A program made the position numbers and the translations under genes. This document shows, one piece after another, positions 52,133 through 60,148 of a stretch of DNA of 64,000 bases; position 1 is the first letter of the stretch, and every line of letters starts with the position of its first letter. The notes beneath the pieces were generated by a model, which worked only from the letters and a program-made list of their open reading frames with translations, made no database searches and had not been told where the DNA came from. Origin of the DNA: JACVRW01 sp963734025 (GTDB lineage: Bacteria > Actinomycetota > Thermoleophilia > Solirubrobacterales > Thermoleophilaceae); the NCBI GenBank assembly GCA_963734025.1, contig CAVTFR010000005.1:248001-312000 (forward strand). The letters run 5' to 3'.

Positions 52133-53659
52133 CTACGTAACGGTCTCCGCGGCGCCGCCGCGGCGGGGGTCCCCACCGCCGGTCAGCTCACCCGTATCCG
52201 GGTTTCGCGCAACGGCCTGGACGCCGCCGAAGTAGAGGTTCTGCTCGCTCCAGCGGCGCACCCGCCAGCCGCCCTCCGCGAGCCGGTCGAGCGGCTTCGA
52301 GGCCACCCCCGGCTCGGCCTCGATCTCGCGCCCCTCCACGTGGAGACGCGGGCTCGAAACGGCCTCCTGCGCCGCCAGGCCGCGGTCGACGACGCCGATG
52401 ATCGTCTGGATGATCGCCGAGCGGATCCGGTTGGAGCCGGCGCTGCCCAGGGCCATCTCGGGCTGGTCGTCCGCGGTGAGGACGACCGTCGGCGCCATCA
52501 TGCTCGGCACTCGCGCGCCGGGCGCGTGGCGATGGAAGCCGAGCGGGTTGAGGTCCTGCTCGCCCAGCATGTTGTTCAGGTGCATGCCCGTGCCGGGCAC
52601 CACGACGCCCGAGCACGAGCCGTTCGAGCAGGTGACCGAGACGCAGGCCCCCTCGGCATCCATGACTGAGATGTGGGTCGTGTTGCCGAGACGCGATCGC
52701 ACCTCGGTCGCCACCGAGTCGAGGGCCTCCTTCGCGAGGAACTGCTCGAGGTAGCCCTCGGTGGCGAGGCCCTGCAGGAACTCCTCGTCGCGCGCGCGGT
52801 TCGTCGACGCGATCACCTCGGCGATGACGGCGGAATCGGTGGGCTCGTCGAGGCGCTCGAGGATGCCGAGCGCATCCGCGATCAGGATGCCGCCCGACGA
52901 CGGCGGCGGGTTGGTGAGCACCTCACGGCCGCGGTAGGTCACCCGAGCGGGCGGCCGCTCGAGCACCTCGTAGGAGGCGAGGTCCTCGCGCGTTAGCAGT
53001 CCGCCGCGCTCGAGCACCCAGTCGCTGACGCGCGCGGCCGTGTCGCCCGTATAGACAAAGCCGGGCCCCTCGGCGCCGAGCCGGTCGAGCAGGTCGCCGA
53101 GCTCCGGGAGCCGGATCGTGTCGCCCTCGCGCAGGAGGCGCCCACCCGGCGCGTAGATCGCTTCGCACTCCGGCGAGGAGCGCAGGATCGGCTCGAGCAC
53201 CGTGAACAGGAAGGCCTGCATCGGCACGACCTCAACGCCCTCGCGTGCGGCCCGGGCCGCCGGGGCGGTGAGGTCGGCGAGCGACGCGCCGCCGAAGCGC
53301 TCGAGCGCGTGCGCCAGGCCCAGTGTCGTGCCGTACGCGCCACACGACGATGGTCCGACGTTGAAGCGCTGGATCGCGTCCCTCGAGAAGCTGACGTCGA
53401 TCGGCATCAGCGCGGCGGGCTCCGGATCGTCGATCCCCTTGCCGGGCGCCGCCACGAAGAAGTCGAGGAGGTGCGTGCCGCCGTCCGGGACGTGCACCAG
53501 CATGAAGCCGCCCGCACCCGGTCCGGTGAGCGGCGACTCGGCGACGAACGACATCAGGACGCAGGCGACGGCCGCATCGACGGCATTGCCGCCCGCGCAC
53601 AGCACATCCGCTCCTGTTCTCGCCGTCAGCGGATGGCCGGCAGCGACGACCCCTCTCAT
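52133..53659 (-). CDS. ggt: gamma-glutamyltransferase
   Basis: 508 residues. Ntn-hydrolase that cleaves gamma-glutamyl bonds of glutathione and similar compounds. The autoprocessing nucleophile is Thr328 in LGNTTHISVMD; the large-subunit start ARTGADVLCAGGNAVDAAVACVLMSFV and the small-subunit ALGSAGSNRIRSAIIQTI match the family. No signal peptide is visible, unlike E. coli Ggt, so it may stay in the cytoplasm. In this island-rich window it could also act on gamma-glutamyl-amines, but nothing proves that. Confidence 0.9.
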   Translation of the reverse strand: MRGVVAAGHPLTARTGADVLCAGGNAVDAAVACVLMSFVAESPLTGPGAGGFMLVHVPDGGTHLLDFFVAAPGKGIDDPEPAALMPIDVSFSRDAIQRFNVGPSSCGAYGTTLGLAHALERFGGASLADLTAPAARAAREGVEVVPMQAFLFTVLEPILRSSPECEAIYAPGGRLLREGDTIRLPELGDLLDRLGAEGPGFVYTGDTAARVSDWVLERGGLLTREDLASYEVLERPPARVTYRGREVLTNPPPSSGGILIADALGILERLDEPTDSAVIAEVIASTNRARDEEFLQGLATEGYLEQFLAKEALDSVATEVRSRLGNTTHISVMDAEGACVSVTCSNGSCSGVVVPGTGMHLNNMLGEQDLNPLGFHRHAPGARVPSMMAPTVVLTADDQPEMALGSAGSNRIRSAIIQTIIGVVDRGLAAQEAVSSPRLHVEGREIEAEPGVASKPLDRLAEGGWRVRRWSEQNLYFGGVQAVARNPDTGELTGGGDPRRGGAAETVT

Positions 53660-53702
53660 GGTCGCGCGAGCCTAGCGAGGCGCGGCCTCGGGCCGCGGGG
53701 GG

Positions 53703-55268
53703 CTAGCCGCGTGGGATGAACTCGGGCACGTCGACGTCGCTCAGCATCCCGGCGCCGCTGCGCTCACGGGTCCGCCGCACACGCGGCTCGGCGTCCGCGG
53801 GGATGGTCCCCTCACGGCGCTGGGCACGCGGCAGCGGGCGGTCGCCGTAGCCGGTGGCGACGACGGTCACCCACACCTGGTCCTCGACCTTGTCGTCGAC
53901 CATGGCGCCGAAGATGATGTTCGCCTCGGGATGGGCCGCCTCGGCCACCGCCTTGGCCGCCTCGTTGACCTCCCAGAGCGACAGGTCGCGTCCGCCGGTG
54001 ACGGAGAGCAGAATCGAGCGGGCGCCTTCGAGCGAGGTCTCGAGGAGCGGCGACTCGATCGCGTGCTCGACGGCGTCCATCGCCCTGCGGTCGCCGCTGC
54101 CCATGCCGATGCCGAGCAGCGCCTGGCCGGCGGCCGCCATGATCGTGCGGACGTCGGCGAAGTCGAGGTTGATCAGGCCGGGCAACGTGATCAGGTCGGA
54201 GATGCCCTGCACGCCCTGGCGCAGCACGTCGTCGGCCACGCGGAAGGCCTCGACCATCGAGGTCGACTTGTCGAGCACCGACAGCAGCCGCGAGTTCGGG
54301 ATCACGATGAGCGTGTCCACCTCGCGCGCCAGCTCGTCGACGCCCTGGTCGGCCTGCGCGCCGCGGCGCGCGCCCTCGAACGAGAACGGCTTCGTCACGA
54401 TGCCGACCGTCAGCGCGCCGACTTCGCGCGAGATGCGCGCCACGATCGGCGCCGCGCCGGTGCCGGTGCCACCGCCCGAGCCGGCAGTGATGAACACCAT
54501 GTCCGAGCCCTTGAGGTAGCCCTTCAGCTCGTCATAGCTCTCGAGCGCGGCGGCCTGGCCGAGCTCGGGGTTCGATCCCGAGCCGAGCCCGCGCGTGAGG
54601 TCGCTCCCGATGTGCACGCGCATGTGTGCGGCGGAGCCCTCGAGTGACTGCATGTCGGTGTTGACGGCGATGAACTCGACGCCCTCGACCTCGGCCTCGA
54701 TCATGCGGTTGACGGCGTTGACGCCGGCGCCGCCGACGCCGACCACGCGGAGCTTCGGCTCGGTGACCCCCGCCGACATCGAGCTGACCATCGGCTCCTG
54801 TTCCGTGCCCGCAGGCTCGTGAGGCTCCGGCGCGTGGTCGAGGATGTTCTCCGGGATGTCCGAGGAGAAGACCGAGCGCAGCCGGTCCTCCGGGCTCGGC
54901 ACGCCCTCGTAGCGGCTCCAGCGCTGCTCGCGCTCGCGCCGGCGCTCCTCGCGCTCGTCCGCGCGCCGGGCCGCCTCGGTCATCCGCTGCGTGGGGATGG
55001 GACGGAGCTCGTCCTTCAATTCCGGCTCGTCGGGCGCGAGAGGCCGGGCTTGGCCCGGACCGGAGCGATGCTGTTCTTGCTGTGCCTGGGGCTCCGGCAC
55101 CTGACGGGTGGACTGTGGGGCGGGGCCGTCCTTGGGCAGCGGGCGGCCGGCCTTCGGCTCCTGCTCGGGCTTGCGGTTCTCGGCGCCCTTCGCGGCGTCA
55201 TCTTCCGTCTTGCGGAAGAGCTGCGCCAAAGGACCCTCGCGCATGCTCGCCCTGTTACCGCTTGCCAT
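53703..55268 (-). CDS. ftsZ: FtsZ with long N-terminal extension
   Basis: 521 residues. The GTPase core begins near residue 172 (LRVVGVGGAGVNAVNRMI) and carries the tubulin signature SGGGTGTGAAP, T7 loop LINLDFADV and a C-terminal peptide LSDVDVPEFIPRG, so it should polymerise into the division ring. Residues 1-170 are extra: charged, Pro/Gln/Arg rich, with PLAQLFRKTED and YEGVPSPEDRLRSVFSSDIPENILDH as the only ordered-looking parts. The start at ATG 55268 has a strong GAGGAGG site nine bases upstream, supporting translation of the extension. It overlaps the parA end by 14 bases and is not in a dcw cluster here. Confidence 0.92.
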   Translation of the reverse strand: MASGNRASMREGPLAQLFRKTEDDAAKGAENRKPEQEPKAGRPLPKDGPAPQSTRQVPEPQAQQEQHRSGPGQARPLAPDEPELKDELRPIPTQRMTEAARRADEREERRREREQRWSRYEGVPSPEDRLRSVFSSDIPENILDHAPEPHEPAGTEQEPMVSSMSAGVTEPKLRVVGVGGAGVNAVNRMIEAEVEGVEFIAVNTDMQSLEGSAAHMRVHIGSDLTRGLGSGSNPELGQAAALESYDELKGYLKGSDMVFITAGSGGGTGTGAAPIVARISREVGALTVGIVTKPFSFEGARRGAQADQGVDELAREVDTLIVIPNSRLLSVLDKSTSMVEAFRVADDVLRQGVQGISDLITLPGLINLDFADVRTIMAAAGQALLGIGMGSGDRRAMDAVEHAIESPLLETSLEGARSILLSVTGGRDLSLWEVNEAAKAVAEAAHPEANIIFGAMVDDKVEDQVWVTVVATGYGDRPLPRAQRREGTIPADAEPRVRRTRERSGAGMLSDVDVPEFIPRG

Positions 55269-56022
55269 TCGCAAGGACCTCCTCAGCTAGCTGGCGGTAG
55301 GCGTAGGCCGCCTTCCCGTCCGGGTCGTACTTCAGCACCGACATGCCCTTGACCGGCGCCTCGGCGAACCGCACGGTCTTGTTGATCCGCGACGCGAACA
55401 CGCGATCGCCGAAGTTCTCCTCCAGGATCTCGACCGCCTCTTTCGCGTGCACGGTCCGGTTGTCCACGAGCGTGGGCAGGATGCCCTCGATCTCGATGTC
55501 GGGGTTGAGCTCCTCACGCACCATCGACAGCGTGTTCTGGAGCTGGATCAGCCCGCGCATGGACAGATACTCGCACTGGACGGGGACGATCACCTTGTCG
55601 GACGCCGTGAGCGCGTTGATCGTCAGCAGACCGAGGCTGGGCGGGGTGTCGATGAAGATGAAGTCGTAGTCCTCGAGGACGGGCGCGAGCGCCTTCTTCA
55701 GCGCGCGCTCGCGGCCGATCATCATGGACATGGCGATCTCCGCGCCGGCAAGGTCGATCGACGCGCACGCGACGTCCACCTCACGCTTGCGGATCACCTC
55801 ACGAATGGAGAGCCGATGGACGAGGACGTCGTACATCGACGCCTCGAGCGAATCCGGGTCGATGCCCTGGCTCATGGTGAGGTTGCCCTGCGGGTCGAGG
55901 TCGACGCAGAGCACGCGATGCCCCCGCTCCACGAACGCCGCGGCGAGGTTGAGGGTGGTGGTCGTCTTGGCGACGCCGCCCTTCTGGTTGGTGAAGGCGA
56001 TGACCTTGGCCTTGGGCGTCAT
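55255..56022 (-). CDS. parA: ParA/Soj-type ATPase
   Basis: 255 residues from ATG 56022. Deviant Walker A NQKGGVAKTTTTLNLAAAF (residues 12-30), VDLDPQGNLT, and FIFIDTPPSLGLLTINAL are those of ParA/Soj. VPVQCEYLSMRGLIQLQNT completes the pattern. Roles include chromosome segregation and positioning of cell machinery. No parB is adjacent; instead it is coupled to ftsZ, so a division-site role is suggested. Divergent from the ArsA-like genes. Confidence 0.92.
   Translation of the reverse strand: MTPKAKVIAFTNQKGGVAKTTTTLNLAAAFVERGHRVLCVDLDPQGNLTMSQGIDPDSLEASMYDVLVHRLSIREVIRKREVDVACASIDLAGAEIAMSMMIGRERALKKALAPVLEDYDFIFIDTPPSLGLLTINALTASDKVIVPVQCEYLSMRGLIQLQNTLSMVREELNPDIEIEGILPTLVDNRTVHAKEAVEILEENFGDRVFASRINKTVRFAEAPVKGMSVLKYDPDGKAAYAYRQLAEEVLANGKR
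55278..55284 (-). promoter_or_regulatory. strong ribosome-binding site fixing the ftsZ start
   Basis: GAGGAGG on the minus strand lies 9 bases before ATG 55268, inside the parA coding region. Internal ATGs at the conventional FtsZ start (MVSSMSAG region) have no comparable site. Confidence 0.7.
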
Positions 56023-56107
56023 TACGAGAGCCGTATTCGCACGCAGCGGGTTTATTCCTCCTGCGCGAGTAGAGGAAGCCTCTCCGTCAACATGGCAGCA
56101 GGCGCTG

Positions 56108-57031
56108 ATGGAGAACATCCTCGACAGGCGGCTCGTGCTCGTCATGGGCAAGGGCGGCACCGGCAAGACGACGATCGCGGCCGCGCTCGGGCTGGCGGCC
56201 GCGCGCCGCGGGCGGCGCACCGTGGTGGTCGAAGTGGCCGAGCAGCAGCGCCTGCTTGGCCTGTTCGGCAAGGGCGCCCGCGACCACGACGAGGTGCAGC
56301 TCGACCGCAACCTGTTCGGCCTGTCCATCGACCCGCAGCGGGCGATGGAGGAATGGCTTCGCCATCAGCTGCACTCGGGCGCGCTCGCGGGCCTGCTCGG
56401 CGGGAGCCGCATCTTCCAGCTTCTGACCGCCGCGGCGCCCGGGGTGACGGAGCTCGTGACCATGGGCAAGATCTGGGATCTCGCGCAGCTCGAGCGACGC
56501 ACCGGCGGCTCCGTCTTCGACATCGCGATCGTCGACGCGCCCGCGACCGGGCACGGCCTCGGGCTGCTCAAGGCGCCGGGCACCTACGCGCGCATCGCCC
56601 GAGCCGGGCCGGTCGCACGCCAGGCCTCGCGCATCGACCAGTTCACCCGAGATCCGGCGACCACCGGGATCATCGCCGCGGCGCTGCCGGAGGAGATGCC
56701 CGTGTCCGAGACGCTCGAGCTCGAGGACCGGCTCGCGGCGGATGAAATGGCGCTCGACGCGATTGTCGTCAACGGCGTGCTGCCGGAGCGCTACGCGGCC
56801 ACCGAGATCCGGCGATTGGAGAGCATGAACGGTCGCGGCGGGCCGGCCGCCCGTGCCGCACTCGAAACCGCCCTGCTCGAGCACCGGCGGGCGGGGGGCC
56901 AGCGTGAGCAGCTCAGCCGTCTCCGGGAGGAGGCGGGAGCGGGCGTCGGCACCCTCCCCTTCCTGTTCGCCCCGGCGCTCGGCCGCCGGGAGCTCGAGGA
57001 GCTCTCCCGGCTGCTGGAGGGGCAGCTTTGA
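56108..57031 (+). CDS. ArsA/GET3-like ATPase, first of a pair
   Basis: 307 residues from ATG 56108. P-loop VMGKGGTGKTTIAAALGLAAARRG (residues 11-34); FDIAIVDAPATGHGLGLL corresponds to the Walker B and switch region. It lacks the metal-binding Cys residues of true ArsA. The pair of short ArsA-like proteins in one operon occurs widely in actinobacteria, with unknown function. TTGA overlap with the second member. Confidence 0.88.
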   Translation: MENILDRRLVLVMGKGGTGKTTIAAALGLAAARRGRRTVVVEVAEQQRLLGLFGKGARDHDEVQLDRNLFGLSIDPQRAMEEWLRHQLHSGALAGLLGGSRIFQLLTAAAPGVTELVTMGKIWDLAQLERRTGGSVFDIAIVDAPATGHGLGLLKAPGTYARIARAGPVARQASRIDQFTRDPATTGIIAAALPEEMPVSETLELEDRLAADEMALDAIVVNGVLPERYAATEIRRLESMNGRGGPAARAALETALLEHRRAGGQREQLSRLREEAGAGVGTLPFLFAPALGRRELEELSRLLEGQL

Positions 57032-58095
57032 TCGAGAGCTGGCTCGAGCGCAAGACCATCTGCATCTGCGCGGGCTCGGGCGGAGTCGGCAAGACGACCA
57101 CCTCGGCGGCCATCGCCCTCGGGATGGCCGCACGCGGCAAGAAGGTGGCGGTGCTCACGATCGACCCGGCCAAGCGACTCGCCGGCGCGCTCGGCCTGCG
57201 CGAGCTGGGCAACGAGGAGCGTCGCGTCGAGGCCGACGTCGACGGCGAGTTGTGGGCGATGATGCTCGACGCCAAGCGGACCTTCGACGACCTGATCGAA
57301 TGGCACGCGCCGGACCAGAGGACGCGCGACGCGGTGCTCTCCAACCGGATCTATCAGGAGCTCTCGAGCGCCTTGGCGGGCTCGCAGGAGTACATGGCCA
57401 TGGAGAAGCTTCACGAGCTGCACCAACAGGGCCGCTACGACCTGCTTGTCCTCGACACCCCGCCCACCCGCAATGCACTCGACTTCATCGACGCGCCGAA
57501 GAAGCTCGCCGCCTTCATCGACTCTCGCTCGCTGCATTTCTTCACCGCCCCGGGCTTTCTCGGCCTCAAGGTCTTCGGCCGCGGCACGGGGATGGTGTTC
57601 TCGGTGATGAAGCGCGCCACCGGGATCGACCTGCTGGAGGACCTGTCCGGGTTCTTCCGGAGCTTCGGGGACATGGCGGCGGGCTTCCGCGAGCGCGCCG
57701 AGGGCGTCAACCGGCTTCTCTCCGACAACCGCACCGCGTTCGTGCTCGTGACCTCGCCGAGCTCGGACGCCGTGGACGAGGCCGCCTTCTTCCACCACCG
57801 GCTGCTCGACGCGGGGCTGCCCTTCGCGGGGATCGTGGCCAACCGGGTGCGCCCGGAGCTGCCCGTGGAGAACGGCGCGGGAGCCGAGCTCGAGGAGATG
57901 GTGGGCGCCGAGCTGGCCGCGAAGGTGCTCGCCAGCTTCGACGACGAGCGCCGCCTCGCCGCCCGCGACCAGGCGAATCTCGATCGGTTGCGCAGGCGCC
58001 TGCGGCGCAGCCCGATGATCGAGGTTCCGCAGTTGGACGCCGACGTCCACGACCTGCCCGGGCTGCGGCTGATGGACGAGTATCTGTTCGGGTAG
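57028..58095 (+). CDS. ArsA/GET3-like ATPase, second of a pair
   Basis: 355 residues from TTG 57028. P-loop CAGSGGVGKTTTSAAIALGMAARG, then VLTIDPAKRLAGALGL (signature DPA.) and LLVLDTPPTRNALDFIDAP. Like its partner it keeps the nucleotide-binding residues of ArsA/GET3 but no obvious client site. The two may form a heterodimer, as the fused halves of ArsA do. Followed after 71 bases by the phytoene synthase gene. Confidence 0.88.
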   Translation: MIESWLERKTICICAGSGGVGKTTTSAAIALGMAARGKKVAVLTIDPAKRLAGALGLRELGNEERRVEADVDGELWAMMLDAKRTFDDLIEWHAPDQRTRDAVLSNRIYQELSSALAGSQEYMAMEKLHELHQQGRYDLLVLDTPPTRNALDFIDAPKKLAAFIDSRSLHFFTAPGFLGLKVFGRGTGMVFSVMKRATGIDLLEDLSGFFRSFGDMAAGFRERAEGVNRLLSDNRTAFVLVTSPSSDAVDEAAFFHHRLLDAGLPFAGIVANRVRPELPVENGAGAELEEMVGAELAAKVLASFDDERRLAARDQANLDRLRRRLRRSPMIEVPQLDADVHDLPGLRLMDEYLFG

Positions 58096-58166
58096 GCGCG
58101 CCGGCTCGGCAGCCCCGGTTCATCCCTTACGTTGTCTCGAGGTGGGTAGTCATCCGTAGGACTGTT

Positions 58167-59036
58167 ATGGCGGCACGAATCGACCCCGGGCTTCACGACT
58201 GCTACGAGAGCTGTCGCAGGCTGCATCGCCGGCGCGACCCGACCTACTACTGGGCCACGCGCCGGCTGCCGGCCGAGGTACGGCCCGCCGTCCACGCCCT
58301 CTATGCGCTCGTGCGCGAGGTCGACGACGTCGTCGACGCACCCGGCCGCGTCCCGGTCACGGCGCGCCGCCGCGCCGTGCTGCTCTGGGAGGAGCGGCTG
58401 CATCGCGCGCGGGCAGGCCGGCCGGGCGGGCACCCCGTCGTCGCGGCGCTTGTCGACGCCGGCCAGCGCCACGACCTCCCGCTCGAAGAGCTCGACCTGT
58501 ACTTCGACTCGATGCGGGTCGACTGCGCACCGGTGCGCGTGCAGACCTGGGGCGAGCTCGAGCGCTACATGCGCGGCAGCGCCGGCTCGGTCGGCCGCAT
58601 CCTGGGCGCGCTGCTCGGTGCGCCGGAGAACGCGCGCGAGCCCTTCGAGCGCCTGGCGCTCGCCTTCCAGCTGACCAACTTCGTGCGCGACGTGCGCGAG
58701 GACTGGGAGCTCGACCGGGTCTACATGCCCGCCGAGGACCTCGAGCGCTTCGGCGTGTCCACCGCCCACATCGCGAGCCGCGAGCCGACGCCCGGCTTCC
58801 GGCACCTGCTCGCCCTCGAGGTCGAGCGGGCGCGCGGCCTGTTCCGCGAGGGCGCGGCTGCCGCCGAGCTGGTCTCCCCAAGCGTCCGGCGCGGCATGTG
58901 GATGGCTCGCTCGGTGTACGAGGGAGTGCTCGACCGCACCGAGCGGCTCGGCTTCGACGTCCTGCGCCATCGTGCCGCGCTGCCGCCGTGGGAGCTCGCG
59001 GGCGCCGTGGCGGCCGGGCTGCGTGCGAGCGCATGA
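58167..59036 (+). CDS. crtB: squalene/phytoene synthase family protein
   Basis: 289 residues. Condenses two prenyl diphosphates, most likely geranylgeranyl diphosphate to phytoene. Both aspartate-rich motifs are present: REVDDVVD at 50-57 and RDVREDWELDRVYMP. SAGSVGRILGALLG and the AFQLTNFVRDV helix fit CrtB; hydroxysqualene synthase (HpnC/HpnD) is the alternative. ATG 58167; stop overlaps the FAD reductase gene by ATGA. Confidence 0.9.
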   Translation: MAARIDPGLHDCYESCRRLHRRRDPTYYWATRRLPAEVRPAVHALYALVREVDDVVDAPGRVPVTARRRAVLLWEERLHRARAGRPGGHPVVAALVDAGQRHDLPLEELDLYFDSMRVDCAPVRVQTWGELERYMRGSAGSVGRILGALLGAPENAREPFERLALAFQLTNFVRDVREDWELDRVYMPAEDLERFGVSTAHIASREPTPGFRHLLALEVERARGLFREGAAAAELVSPSVRRGMWMARSVYEGVLDRTERLGFDVLRHRAALPPWELAGAVAAGLRASA

Positions 59037-60148
59037 CGCGCCGCGCAACGCTCCGCGGGCGAGAGCGGACCTCGCTCGACGGAGCGAGCGCCGACGTGCT
59101 GGTGTGCGGTGCGAGCTTTGCCGGTCTGGCGGTCGCTCGCGAGCTCGCGGGCAGCGGCGCCGACATCCTCGTCGTCGACCGCTACGAGCTCGGCGAGCGA
59201 GCTACCTCGGCGTGCGCGGCGCCGCGGCCCTGGCTCGAGGCGATGGGCGTGGCGGGGGCGATTCGCCAGGAGATCCCGCACATGAGCTTCCACACCCCGC
59301 ATGGCTCTGCGCGCTACCGGCTGCCCTGGAGCTGGGCCGCATTCGACTACCGCGCGCTCTGCCGGCTCCTCTACGCGCAGAGCGACGCGCGCTTCGAGAT
59401 CGCCACGGTGCGCGGACGCCACGACCGCGGCGTCTCGACCGACCGCGGCAGCCTGAGCGCGCCGCTCGTGGTGGACGCCCTGGGCTGGCGCCGAGTGCTC
59501 GCGGGTAGTCCCAACCAGCCTCCCGAGGCGCCGCTGTCGCGTGGGCTCGAGGTCCATCCGGACGGCGGCGGGAGCGACCTCGACGTGTGGATCGACCGCT
59601 CGCTCGTGCGACACGGCTACGGGTGGAGCGTCCCGGCGGGCGGCGAGCAGCGGGTCGGCGTCGGGTCCTATGAGCCGGGCGACCACGTTCGCGGTCCGAC
59701 GGTCGCGCTGGCCGGCCGCCTCGGGCGCGATGCGGTGCGCTACCAGGGCAACTGGTTCCCGCACCGCCTGCGCCGCGCAGCGGAGGGCGGGGTCTTCTTC
59801 GTGGGCGACTCGGCCGGACACTGCTTCCCGCTCTCGGGTGAGGGCATCCGCACGGCGTTCTACTTCGGGATCGCCTGCGGCCGCGAGCTTCGCGGCGTCG
59901 TGGCGGGAGAGCGCAGCCCCGACGAGGCGCTGCGCCGCTATGCCGCCTTCAGCGCGTCACACCGCAGGGCGTTCGGCATAGCCCTGCGGCTGCAGTGGCT
60001 GATCCCGCGCCTGCCCCCGCGCGCGCTCACGCTGATGCTGCGCGGGCTCGGCCGGCGGCGGCTCGTGGACAGGGCCTTCGGCTGGTACCTCGACCAGGCC
60101 CACCCCACCTTCGCCTCCCAGCCGCGGATTCAGACCGGCGCGCTGTAG
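59033..60148 (+). CDS. FAD-dependent geranylgeranyl-reductase/cyclase-like oxidoreductase
   Basis: 371 residues, GGR/lycopene-cyclase/FixC-like fold. N-terminal FAD motif VLVCGASFAGLAVARELAGSGADILVVDRYELG (residues 23-55), GRAxxAxG-like core, and GVFFVGDSAGHCFPLSGEGIRTAFYFG near the C-terminus binding FAD. Coupled to the phytoene synthase gene, it probably acts on an isoprenoid (reduction or cyclisation). The 3' end overlaps the EP-repeat gene by 19 bases. Confidence 0.85.
   Translation: MTRRATLRGRERTSLDGASADVLVCGASFAGLAVARELAGSGADILVVDRYELGERATSACAAPRPWLEAMGVAGAIRQEIPHMSFHTPHGSARYRLPWSWAAFDYRALCRLLYAQSDARFEIATVRGRHDRGVSTDRGSLSAPLVVDALGWRRVLAGSPNQPPEAPLSRGLEVHPDGGGSDLDVWIDRSLVRHGYGWSVPAGGEQRVGVGSYEPGDHVRGPTVALAGRLGRDAVRYQGNWFPHRLRRAAEGGVFFVGDSAGHCFPLSGEGIRTAFYFGIACGRELRGVVAGERSPDEALRRYAAFSASHRRAFGIALRLQWLIPRLPPRALTLMLRGLGRRRLVDRAFGWYLDQAHPTFASQPRIQTGAL

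Noticed and set aside
54558..54576. GGTTCGATCCC resembling a tRNA T-arm
   Set aside because: It lies inside the ftsZ core and no acceptor or anticodon arms can be folded around it.
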